A DNA stretch of 64,000 nucleotides from Aquarana catesbeiana (Eukaryota; Chordata; Amphibia; Anura; Ranidae). Below the pieces are notes generated by a model. It was not told the DNA's origin. It did not search any database and was given only the letters and a program-made list of their open reading frames with translations. The DNA lies in the NCBI RefSeq assembly GCF_042186555.1, contig NC_133327.1:328611215-328675214 (forward strand), in the 5' to 3' direction. The position numbers and the translations under genes are program-made. Below are positions 52,137 through 62,404 of the stretch, piece by piece; the first letter of the stretch is position 1, and each line of letters opens with the position of its first letter.

Positions 52137-54609
52137 CCTTACAAAAGTCGGTGCACTGTATGTGTGATAGCTCACCCATTTCCTATGAAAATTATCGTCC
52201 CTAGACCCTTGTGTGTTACATTTATCATCAAGTTCATGGTAACTTGAGGGAAGTCTAGCCCCTGGCTTTCTGATGTGTGAGCTTTAGGCAGCCTGATTCT
52301 TTCCTGCAATGGCTATAACCACCCAGGACATCAGTGTTTTTATTTGTTACACGATTTCATCCAGTTTTTGTATATTTTAAATTACCGTAATCATGATGCT
52401 GCATTTATACTTTTTGTACTTGAATATGGTGTGAGATAGAACATGGTAAATGAGTACATGACTTGTCAGGACATGAATTGAAATATTGCAGATGGAAACT
52501 GTTTTACATTCTACAAAATGTCAAAATGGATATGTGAGGCTTATCTGGGAGGGGAGTAAATTTTAAAGGAAACTATTACTGAGATAAATGTTTGCTGATC
52601 TCTCAAAGTCTAGCTGTTTTGCTGTCTCCATTTTCAGTGCTTTTTCAGCATTTATGTTGTTTACTGTCAGTGTAAGATGTAAGGCAAGTTGATGATAAAT
52701 AAGAGTTTACTGAGGTTGAGAAAATAAGTTATTATTTTGTGTTTGTTTGTGTTGCTTTAACATTTCTTTGCAGTACTTTACATTGGCAGTTCAGTGGATC
52801 AATCAGGGTCTCAGTTTTTCCATCTTTTAAATTGGTAGCAGGTGCCAGGATTGCAACACAATGTATTCTAGTGCTAGAGTTTGGACTGGAAGACATTTGT
52901 GTTCCATTGTCGGCCTACTTTGGGCAGGCCCACAATAGAGAGAATAGAGAGATCAGACAGGTTAGAGCAGCTTATTAAATCACTATTGTTTCTCCTGAGA
53001 TAAGTTGGCAATGGAAATAACTGTTCATTTCTCACCCTTCATCTGGTTTGCCTACTCAGAAGAGCGTACAGGACCAGGGCATTCCAATGTAGGGCAGAAA
53101 ATGCACCAGAAGACACCATGAGACAATTGGACAATGCATACAAGCCCAACCGTTCTCTGATGTCTGCAGCATACTTAAGGGATTATGTAGCATAACGCTA
53201 GCCCCATAAATATGGTTCATTTAGTCCTTGGTTACAGATACAATTTGCCACTATGTTAAAAAACAAGTAAAAGACAGTAAAAACACTACGGAACCAGAAT
53301 ACATAAATTTAATTGTGTTTTTTTGTTTTTTGTTTTTTTTGTTTTTTTATCTGAGTGATTGTGAAACGTTGTAGTGAACTATTGTCCACATTTGGTTTGG
53401 CAGCTGTATAATTGTAAGGAAAACAATCTTAATCCTAAGGAAAATCTTAAAGATCAGAGCTAGATTTATACTTCTTCCTTCCTAGGCAAACTGTCTAATA
53501 ACTTCCTCCTCCTACCCCAGGGACTGGCTATCTTGCAACCTTACGAACAGAACCAGAAGTTAAAAGCCCCACAAGTTAGTATGAGGCTGGGGGGACAGAG
53601 AGGCTGAAAGAGCATGTACACCCTGAATTAAGAGTAGGACACGCTGTCATTCTATTCTGTTAGATTAGTTCTAGGTGAGCTGAAGCAGCAACTTGATGTG
53701 CACATGGGTGTGTGCTACTTCTGGAAGCCTTTGTACCCCAGGCTACATCTCTTTTAGCGATGCAGAAATCTGACCATGTGATAGAATATTTCTGCTGATG
53801 AACCCCTCAGTGTATAGATGTAGTAAGACCTGTCAGTTTGCTGCCATAAAATGATTTGTTCACCTGCCGTTACATGTCTACTTCATCCAACACCAACAAG
53901 TTAAAGCTGGTTGTAGCCCTTAGATTTGCATACATGCAGGTTTTCTGCAGCATTATGTTGCAATGAGAGTATTAGTCTATTCTCTCAATTAAAGGAATTC
54001 TTAAAAAAATTTAAACATAAGAGGAATGACTTAAATCTGTGCAACGCAAGGAACCCCACTCCACTTGCACTTTAGCCCACTGTTGTGGTACTGTGGTAAA
54101 AAAAAAAATGGGGGTTGCCCATTAAATATGTTGCCTTTTACACATGTGTGGTAACATGCCTCAACAGTCTAAAGCTATAGCTCTGGTTTTGTAGGATCTG
54201 GGCAAATGTATTCATCATGCTTGGTGGCAGTTGCTTGAAATCATGCAATCTATGTGATTATTGATAGGATGCTAGCAGCAGTCACATTTCAAGCAACATA
54301 TTACTCAGACTATGGCTGGACATAAATGTTGGCCTAAAAAGGATTTCCATCTATGCAGTGCTGCTGGTGGTGATACAAGTCTCAGTGATTATATCTACAG
54401 GATAGATCGGCAGTAATTAAGAGCTACCTATCAAGCACATACAACAGCTCCTTCTTGTTTTGCCAAATGAGCTTAATGTATTTGAAGAGGCACCAGCTTG
54501 GTGCCCTGTTGGACTTTAACAATGCATATTTGTCTCTCTGCTATATATGTATTAACCAAACATTTAGTATTTCCTATTATAACTCATCCTTTGGTGCATG
54601 TCATTACAG
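52137..54609. other. NT5E intron 4, 3' part, apparently unique
   Basis: No transposon signatures recognised. AT-rich with one TTTTTGTTTTTT run at 53320-53350. The acceptor region ccttttggtgcatgtcattacag leads into exon 4. This is one of the cleanest stretches of the window. Confidence 0.5.
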
Positions 54610-54807
54610 GACCACCACCTTCCAATGATGTCCCAGTTGGAGAATATCCTTTTATTGTGAAATCCGATGATGGCCGTTCTGTACCAGTGGTTCAAGCATA
54701 TGCCTTTGGAAAATATCTTGGCTATTTAGACGTAACGTTTGATGAACAAGGAAATGTCTTGCATTCCTTAGGAAATCCAATTTTGCTGAACAGCAGCATT
54801 CCTGAAG
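54610..54807 (+). CDS. nt5e: NT5E (CD73) internal exon, equivalent to human exon 4
   Basis: The exon follows a tcattacag acceptor and is closed by a GTTTGT donor, 198 bp, phase 1 to phase 1. The translation contains GEYPFIV, SDDGRSVPVVQAYAFGKYLGYL and GNPILLNSSIPE in the order expected for the end of the N-terminal domain of CD73. It is open throughout. The preceding intron is about 13.3 kb and is dominated by a single hAT element. The next exon, which would start the linker to the C-terminal nucleoside-binding domain, was not found in the remaining 9.2 kb. Confidence 0.97.
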
Positions 54808-55562
54808 GTTTGTAAATCTAACCTCACTTGCTGGAAATCTATAGGTTTTCTGATTACAATCTGTAATGTGTAGTGTCTCTTGTTAAAAGCATTGAAATGG
54901 CGTGTAGCCCTTTTCTTGGATTTAATTTAGCCCATCACTGCATCGCTCTCATTACACATTTTAGGGGTCTATATAGCTGTGAAAATGATTTCTAATGCTG
55001 GCAATCTGCTAAACTTACATTTTATCCATATGCTCTGTTTCCCCAATGTTTTGTGCATTAAGAAGTGGATACTGTAATAGGAATATTTTCAGAAATCTCA
55101 ACAAACCCTTTAACTTTAAATGTTGTATACATTGTGCCTAAATGATGTTCAGAAAAAAATCTTTTTTGTTTTTGACTAATGTAAGGCATAACAGTAAAAT
55201 TTAAAAATCCACAATCATCCAACATCTGAAGTTGTCTGAAGTTTGCATTTATAAAGTGACACCACTAATATTTGGGATTTCCATGTTTTTAATGGAAACT
55301 GTAGGCTTTGGCAATATTTATTGCTTTCATAATGTGACCAATGCTACATTTATCAACAGGTATTGCCTTTAACCACTTCAATACAGGGCACTTTCACACC
55401 TTCCTGCCCAGGCCAATTTTCAGCTTTCAGTGCTGTCACTATTTAACCACTTCTGGACCGCCGCGTGCCGATATACGTCCTCACTTTGAGGATGGATATC
55501 ATTGTTATGGCAGTAGCTAGCTGTCATAGCCCCGGTATCGCCGTGTTCGGCCGGCAGCCCGG

Positions 55563-56802
55563 TACAAGATAAAAGTGTCAAACAAAATATAGGTGTCTTG
55601 CGAGCCACAGATGGACTAATGCCTCTAAGGAGTAAACTATTTAAGCTGCAAGCACTGAACCACGTTTCATTGCGTGTGGATAGATAAAAAATATATAATA
55701 AATGTGCCCGCGCTAGTATAGTGTCACATATAAAATATATAAAAAATATTTTCACATATAAAACACATGTAATGTGATAAATAAAACCATACAGGTAAAA
55801 TATAATGCAAATAACTATAAATGATAAACCACCAAGTGCATATAAAGGTGCAGTTGTGGTAGTAACTAATAAAAGTGCAACGTGCTAAAAATATAAATAT
55901 CAAAACACTTTCCAGTGACAAATGAGTGTATATCCCAATTAATAAATACAAATCACAAAAAACGTGAATAAATAGTGTCCATAATATGAATAAACATCAT
56001 GCTTCTTCTGATGGGTGTATAAATCACAACACGTGAAAACTGTGCTCTCCCGTGACACCCCACATGTGCTTGCGCTCACCTTCAGTCCTGTGACACAGTA
56101 ATTAAACGGTGTCAAAATAAGCATTGGGGCCACTCCTAGGCTCACTCAGGATACAATGGAGGGCTTATTCTTTAATAAATGTCCTGGCTATATTGCACTA
56201 TGGAGTCCCTCTGTTTGTTTTTTCTATGATTTTGGATCTTGGTTTTACCTGAGAGGAGTGTTTTTGCACCATTGTAACCTGAGTGAGCCTAGCAGTTTCA
56301 CCTGGGAGGAGTGTCTTTGCATCATTGTATCCTGAGTGAGCCTAGGAGTGGCCCCAATGCTTATTTTGACACCGTTTAATTACTGTGTCACAGGACTGAA
56401 GGTGAGCGCAAGCACATGTGGGGTGTCACGGGAGAGCACAGTTTTCACGTGTTGTGATTTATACACCCATCAGAAGAAGCATGATGTTTATTCATTTTAT
56501 GGACACTATTTATTCACGTTTTTTGTGATTTGTATTTATTAATTGGGATATACACTCATTTGTCACTGGAAAGTGTTTTGATATTTATATTTTTAGCACG
56601 TTGCACTTTTATTAGTTACTACCACAACTGCACCTTTATATGCACTTGGTGGTTTATCATTTATAGTTATTTGCATTATATTTTACCTGTATGGTTTTAT
56701 TTATCACATTACATGTGTTTTATATGTGAAAATATTTTTTATATATTTTATATGTGACACTATACTAGCGCGGGCACATTTATTATATACAAGATAAAAG
56801 TG
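55563..56802. mobile_element. Insert with 467-bp inverted arms and 15-bp target duplication
   Basis: TACAAGATAAAAGTG occurs at 55563-55577 and 56788-56802. Inside, 55692-56158 and 56323-56789 are inverted copies of one another, with one mismatch noticed by eye (ataatatg/ataaaatg). A 164-bp centre (56159-56322) and a 114-bp left-only piece (55578-55691) complete it. No poly-A and no protein match; identical small frames on the two strands follow from the inversion. A 15-bp duplication points to target-primed reverse transcription rather than a cut-and-paste DNA element. Confidence 0.9.
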
Positions 56803-57394
56803 GTCTCTGCGCCGGATTCATCACAAGATCACTTTTATCGGCGTCGGGAGAGGCGCCCCTCCCGCCATGATCTGGTGCCCTCCGCCACTTACCGGAGCCA
56901 TCAGCAGCGGCGGAGGCAATCAGATCCTTCCCGTGGCTGTGAGGGGAAGATGGCCCCCACTCTTCTCCATGACACTGCAGGGTGGAAGCGATGTCAAAAT
57001 AGCTCATAGCCCATAGCTCTTAAAGGGCCATTTTTTTTTTCTTCTTTTTTTAATGACAATTTTTTTTTTTTTTTTTTTTATATTGCATTTTAGCTTAAAT
57101 ATGAGATCTGAGGTCTTTTTGACCCCAGATCTCATATTTAAGAGGTCCTGTCATGCTTTTTTTCTATTGCAAGGGATGTTGGGCTAACTTTACTGTTGTC
57201 TTATTTTTAAATTCAAAAAAGCTTGTAAGACCGCTGCGCAAATACGGTGTGACAGAAAGTATTGCAATGCCCGCCATTTTATTCTCTAGGGTGTTAGAAA
57301 AAAATGTATAATGTTTGGGCTGTTCTAAGTAATTTTCTAGCAAAAAAAAACAGTTTTTAACTTGTAAACAACACATCTAAAAAAGGAGGCCCGG

Positions 57395-57700
57395 TCCTTG
57401 GGCACTGATAAGCTGCACTGATATGGCGGCACTGATAGGCGGCACTGATAGGTGGCACTGATATGCGGCACTGATGGGCACTCATAGGTGGCACTGATGG
57501 GCATTGATAGGCGACACTGATGGGCACTGAAAGGCTGCACTGATGGTGGCACTGATAGATGGCACTTCTGGGCACTGATGGCCAGCACTGATGTGCACTG
57601 AAAGGCGGCACTGATGGCTGGCACTGATGGGCATCACTGGTGGCACTGGCAGGCATTTCCCTGGTGGTCTAGGGTGGCATACCTGGTGGTCCAGTGTGGT
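57395..57700 (+). repeat. Short-unit minisatellite inside family B
   Basis: Irregular repeats of ggcactgatgggca / ggcggcactgata, unit about 12-16 bp, matching the complement of 26085-26295. Translated frames on both strands are Cys/His/Ser-rich artefacts. Confidence 0.85.
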
Positions 57701-58162
57701 GGCCATCCCTGGTGGTCCTGGCAGCATCCTGGTGGTCCTGGGCGGGCATCCGAGGGGGGGCTGCGCTGATAAACAATCAGTACAGACCCCCCTGTCAGGA
57801 GAGCAAGCAATCGGCTCTTCTCTACTCGCGTCTGTCAGACGCGAGTGAGGAAAAGCCGATCAACAGCTCTTCCTGTTTACATCGTGATCAGCCCTGATTA
57901 GTCAGAGACTCTAGATCGGATCTGCAGTGTGTCAGACTGACACGCCGCAACAACGATCGCCGCGATGTGCGCCCCAGCGGCTTGTTATCCTGACCACATC
58001 ATATGACGTCCAGGCAGGATAACACAACCATTTTGCCGATGTCATTTTGGTATATGGCGGGCGGCAAGTGGTTAAACGTTTTCCAGTTTCAAATGGAGGA
58101 TCCAATGCCCTAAATTCTGCTTATTTATTGGCAGACACATTTGCCTCACTTTACCTACACTG

Positions 58163-58723
58163 TAAATGAGAAATCATGTATACAAAAAGTGCAGCGCTGG
58201 AAGACTACTACTACAGTAGACAGTGATAATTATATTCAAAAGAAAAAGAAAACAAAGACCTAAATGCTGACAAACCGTGCACATTAGTATTCCACTAATT
58301 ATCTGATAAAAATCAGTGGGTATTGTTCATAGAAATAATGTCAGTAAACTCCAATTCAGATGTCATAAAAGACGTGCTTAATTATAATATAGCGTCCACA
58401 AAATACATATGTGAATGTTCCGCTGGGTAAATCCGTGACTTCCACCATTAACAGAAACCGTCACCACAGAAAAGATGGAGGCTTACCAGACAGCCCTTAT
58501 GAGACAGCATAAGATATCCTCCTTTTATGGATGTTGTCCTCCCTGTAGATGGTTCCTGATTGAGAGCGCTGTAATGGTGGTTTCCAGACTGAGCTTCAGC
58601 AGTAGAGGAGGGGGGAGGGGGGGGGGGGGGGGAATCCCCTCTCAGCGATGATGAGAATCCTTGCTGTGTTGTCCTCAGTGTCTCCTTCACACGGGCACTG
58701 GCAGCGGCGATAAATGAGAAATC
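58163..58723. mobile_element. Unclassified retroposon-like insert with 13-bp target duplication
   Basis: TAAATGAGAAATC occurs at 58163-58175 and 58711-58723. The 535-bp insert begins atgtatacaaaaagtgcagcgctgg, comparable with atacaaaaataac...gcagcgctgatgctgg at 21079. No poly-A or coding frame. A G-rich run lies at 58608-58632. Confidence 0.65.
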
Positions 58724-59500
58724 GCTGGTGCACATATGGATGGCCGGCTGGTGTAAATGATTGAATTGAAGAGAAATGAAAATGCTGCTAAGGAAAATTC
58801 TAATAGAGCCAATGATCTAATGAACATGTCTACAGTTTTCCTATGACAATAAGCAAATTTATACATTTCACATTAAAGTGCTTAGAAAAAAACTTTTTTT
58901 GTTTTGAAGAGTGATGAGAGGCTACAGCCTCTGTTTGTCCTCGTGACCACTGTCACCAGGACTAAACTAAATGGGGAAAATCCAAAAACGGGAATCGAGG
59001 AAAAATCTACTAGTAGTGACAGTTGTTCCAGTGACATCAAACGTGACAGTTGTCTCTACAGGTTGGGAAGTGAAGTGATCTCTCCTTAATGGGACACAAA
59101 TGTGAAAAGAAAAGGGCCTGACAGATGTTTTACCTATTCCATACTTTATTAAAAATGAAAAAATGTTTAGCTTTAGATATACTTTAAACACAGGAATATT
59201 TAGGAGACTGTACAAGCATGCTGTAAAATGGTAAATCCAAAAAATGCTGGTTTAATTTTTATCAATGTTCTAGCTTACAATATAGCATTTTCTAGAAAGT
59301 GTAAAAAGCTAACCATTAATTTAGAGTATAGCAGTGGTTCAGCTTGTTAAAAAGTAAATTAAGATATAATTGGTGAATATTCTTGATGTTCCTTACCTAA
59401 ATGTAAAAACTTCTTTTAATTCTCTAGCAGATGTCACTCACCCAAGAGTTTATTAGATCACCATTGCCACAGGCAGTCTGCAGCCAGAGATTTTTCATTT
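58724..59500. other. Intronic sequence without recognised feature
   Basis: AT-rich, with no protein match. Scanned for the next NT5E exon; none recognised. Confidence 0.4.
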
Positions 59501-59504
59501 ATCA

Positions 59505-59790
59505 CAGTGGCTAAGTGGTTAGCACTTCTACTTGGCAGCACTAGGGTCATTTGTTTGAATCCCAACCACAACACTACCTGCCTGGAGTTTGCATGTTCTC
59601 CCTGTGCCTGTGTGGGTTTCCTCCCGCACTCCAAAGACATGCTGGTGGGTTAATTGGCTCGTGCCTAAATTGGCCCTGATATGAATGTGAGTTGGGGACC
59701 TTAGATTGTAAGCACTTTGAGGGCAGGGACTGAAGGGAATGTGCAATATATATTTAAAACACCGTGTAAATTGATGGGACAATATAAAAG
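59505..59790 (+). repeat. tRNA-derived SINE with LINE-like tail
   Basis: The head has an A box TGGCTAAGTGG (59508-59518, perfect match to the pol III consensus) and a B box GTTTGAATC (59553-59561, one mismatch). The body reads ggagtttgcatgttctccctgtgcctgtgtgggtttcctcc, ccaaagacatgctggtgggttaattgg and gattgtaagcactttgagggcaggga, then a tail gtaaattgatgggacaatataaaagtac of L2 type. Not a functional tRNA: no anticodon arm can be drawn. Confidence 0.85.
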
Positions 59791-60804
59791 TACTTTTAAT
59801 GTACAAGGAGATTATGTCTGATGTGATTCCCATAGTTCTCTAGGAATTCTTTCTCGTGTATCAAATAGTTACTTTTAAAACAAAGGATTATGGTTTCCCT
59901 TTCACTGTCTAATAGACCCCTAAACTCCCTAAAGAGAACCTGTAAACCGACCTATGCTAACACACATGGGGAGCTTCTTAGCCCCCTTGTGATGGCAATA
60001 AAGCAAAGTTTAAAAAAAAGCTTAATAAAAAAAAAATGTAAAGAAGCCCAATTGAGTCACGCAGCCTATTAAGTGGTTGTTTACACCTGGATTAAATTAG
60101 AATTTGTGTATTCAATATCATGAATAGTTTGTTTTCCGAGTTTACCGTTATCATGTTTTCTCAGTGAAACTGAGTTGTGTAAATATAGCACATGTTTTAT
60201 TTTGGCATTTATAAGGGATTGTTGCAGGATAAAAAAAAGAGAATGTGACCATTATAAACTTGTGTGCGCTATATTAGAGAATGAAAAACATGCTAATTTG
60301 TATGCCCTTTGCAAACCCAAGTGAGCATGGTTAATTGTCTGGGGCGTGGTCAATAAATATTTATGTATATAATTACTTAGAAGGAATAGAATGTACAGTA
60401 GGGGACTGGAGTGTAGAAGTGAGAGAATGCAAAATGGAGTAAGTGAGTTTGACAAAGGAGAGGGCAAAAATAAAGAAGTTGTATGACATACATATGATGT
60501 CACAAAAGGGGGCATAGGGGAAGATTAAGAAAATTTGAGGTGAGGTATCACAGGGTCGAACCGACTAGAGTTGGGCTGTATGGCCTTATGCAAATATTCG
60601 GATGGTGATTTTCTCATTAAGCACAACCTGTAGATTGGAACGTAACATTGTTGTTTATTATATAACCCAAGACCTATAAAGACAGTCCAAAAAACTGTGG
60701 AAGGTATCAAAATATCCCCTCTTCTCATCCTTTCATATAACTTTTAATGTTGTGATTTAGATTGCTGCCATAACAATATAACATGGTTACCAACCTGGAG
60801 TATA
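59791..60804. other. Intronic sequence without recognised feature
   Basis: AT-rich and unique-looking, with no protein match. Confidence 0.4.
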
Positions 60805-61049
60805 CAGTGAGGGGAAAAAAGTAATCCCCTGCTGATTTTGTACGGTTGCCCACTGACAAATGATTAGTCTATAATTTTAATGGTAGGTTTATTTTAAAAG
60901 ATAGATAGATAGATGGATAGAATAACAAAAATATCCAGAAAAACGCATTTCCAAAAAAGTTGTGAATTGATTTGCATTTTAATGAGTGAAATAAGTATTT
61001 GACCCCTTCGCAAAACATGACTTAGTACTTGGTGGCAAAACCCTTCTTG

Positions 61050-61580
61050 TCAATCAGAGCTCAGGCATTTCTTGCATTTGGCCACTAGGTTTGCACACAT
61101 CTCAGGAGGGATTTTATCCCACTCCTCTTTGCAGATCCTCTCCAAGTCATTAAGGTTTCGAGGCTGACGTTTGGTAACTCTAACCTTCAGCTCCTTCCAC
61201 AAATTTTCTATGGGATTAAGGTCTGGAGACTGGCTAAGCCACTCCAGGACTTTAATGTGCTTCTTGAGTCATTGTCCTGCTGGAATACCCATCCACAACC
61301 CGTTTTAAATGCCCTGGCTGAGGGAAGGAGGTTCTCACCCAAGATTTGACCGTACATGGCCCCATCCATTGTCCCTTTGATGCTGTGAAGTTGTCCTGTC
61401 CCCTTGGCAGAAAAACACCCCCAAAGCATAATGTTTCCACCTCCATGTTTGACAGTGGGGATGGTATTCTTGGGGTCATAGGCAGCATTCCTCCTCCTCC
61501 AAACAATTTCCAGCCTTGTGTAGGTCTACAATCTTGTCCCTGACATCCTTGGACAACTCTTTGATCTTGGCCATGGTGGA
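61050..61580 (-). pseudogene. Tc1 transposase remnant
   Basis: Minus-strand words: MLWGCFSAKGTGQLHSIKGTMDG, YGQILGENLLPSARAFK, QQDNDS (second Asp box, normally QQDNDPKH) and the WPSQSPDLNPIENLW-type region complement at about 61210-61235 in a shifted frame. The N-terminal half is reduced to short matches. Several frame changes; not functional. Confidence 0.8.
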
Positions 61581-61616
61581 GAGATTGGAATCTGATGACT
61601 TATGTGGACAGGTGTC

Positions 61617-61674
<58 letters not shown>

Positions 61675-61681
61675 GGTAACA

Positions 61682-61730
61682 AGCTGAGATTAGGAGCACT
61701 CTCTTTAAGAGAGTGCTCCTAATCTCAGCT
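61682..61730. repeat. Perfect 24-bp-arm hairpin
   Basis: The 24-base arm starting agctgagattaggagcac (61682-61705) is exactly reversed and complemented at 61707-61730 around a single T. It lies inside the second Tc1 relic, next to acaggtaa/ttacctgt words. Confidence 0.95.
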
Positions 61731-61885
61731 CATTACCTGTATAGAAGACACCTGGGAGCCAGAAATCTTTCTGATTAATAGGGGATCAAATACTAGTTTC
61801 ACTGATTAAAATGCAAATCAATTTATAACTTTTTTTGAAATGCGTTTTTCTGGATTTTTTTTGTTCTGTCTCACTGTTAAAGTAA

Positions 61886-62404
61886 AAACAAAAAATGTGT
61901 TGTGCTAAATACACAAAAAATAAATAAACCAAAAGCAGCTAGCACTAAATTGCTGGATACAATTGGCGTAAGTCCCGAGTTTCGCTTCACATGTGTTTTT
62001 CTCTTCCCTGCTTGTGTTATTGGTCTCTGTCTCTCCAACCCCCTCCCCCCCCCCCCGCCCTCGTGTTGGGTCTGCCCGCGGTGTGCGCGGGAACGTTTTT
62101 TGAAAAACAAAAGGAGGGGGGCGGGTTAAATGAGGACTGGCGCAGCGCCATGTGTAGGACACAGCATCCACGAGGACGCGCAGGCTTAAGAGTTTTACTG
62201 GAGCAGTCTCTTCTCGGCTGAAGCGAGTAGAAGCAAGCCTGGCTACACTCGGGACACAGGAGCTAAGGGCTGCAAAGGGCATTCCTAAACGGAAAGAACA
62301 TTTTTCCCAGTGCTAGCCTGAACTTGTATAGCAGCATTACACTGTCAGACTATGTTCAGGAAATAGTGCATTTAAATAGTGCCTCTTCTTTTGTGCTTAG
62401 GACT
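61886..62404. other. Sequence between Tc1 relic and DIRS copy C gag
   Basis: Likely includes the DIRS copy C leader, by analogy with copies A and B, but no inverted terminus could be confirmed. A C-rich run lies at 62040-62056. No gene. Confidence 0.4.

Larger units (their letters stand above)
55440..58075 (-). repeat. Repeat family B, copy 2, interrupted by the inverted-arm insert
   Basis: The outer ends taaccacttctggaccgcc and ggcgggcggcaagtggttaa are the family's short inverted ends. 57040-58075 is the reverse of 25598-26350, including gacgtcatatgatgtggtcagg and the ggcactgatgggca array (57395-57660). The pre-insertion order cagcccggtacaagataaaagtggtctctgcgccgg is recovered by removing 55578-56802. 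Confidence 0.75.
60805..61885 (-). mobile_element. Second Tc1/mariner-like element, right end truncated
   Basis: The left end TA-CAGTGAGGGGAAAAAAGTAA and the gctgattttgtacgg...ccactgacaaatga region are typical of a long-inverted-repeat Tc1 group. aaaacgcatttccaaaaaagttgtgaattgatttgcattttaatgagtgaaa is mirrored at 61790-61860. The mirror stops at tctcactgttaaa (about 61880), so the outer right end is missing. A TA microsatellite (61620-61661) and a long hairpin lie near the right side. Confidence 0.85.

Noticed and set aside
55985..56050. Hammerhead-like CTGATGGGTG...GTGAAAAC in the inverted arm
   Set aside because: The flanking sequences do not pair as helix I and the core differs; not enough to call.
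55939..56757. Identical small proteins encoded twice on opposite strands
   Set aside because: Explained by the inverted arms; no homology and AT-rich composition, so not taken as genes.
59505..59580. tRNA gene
   Set aside because: A and B boxes are present, but no cloverleaf can be formed and the body continues as a SINE.
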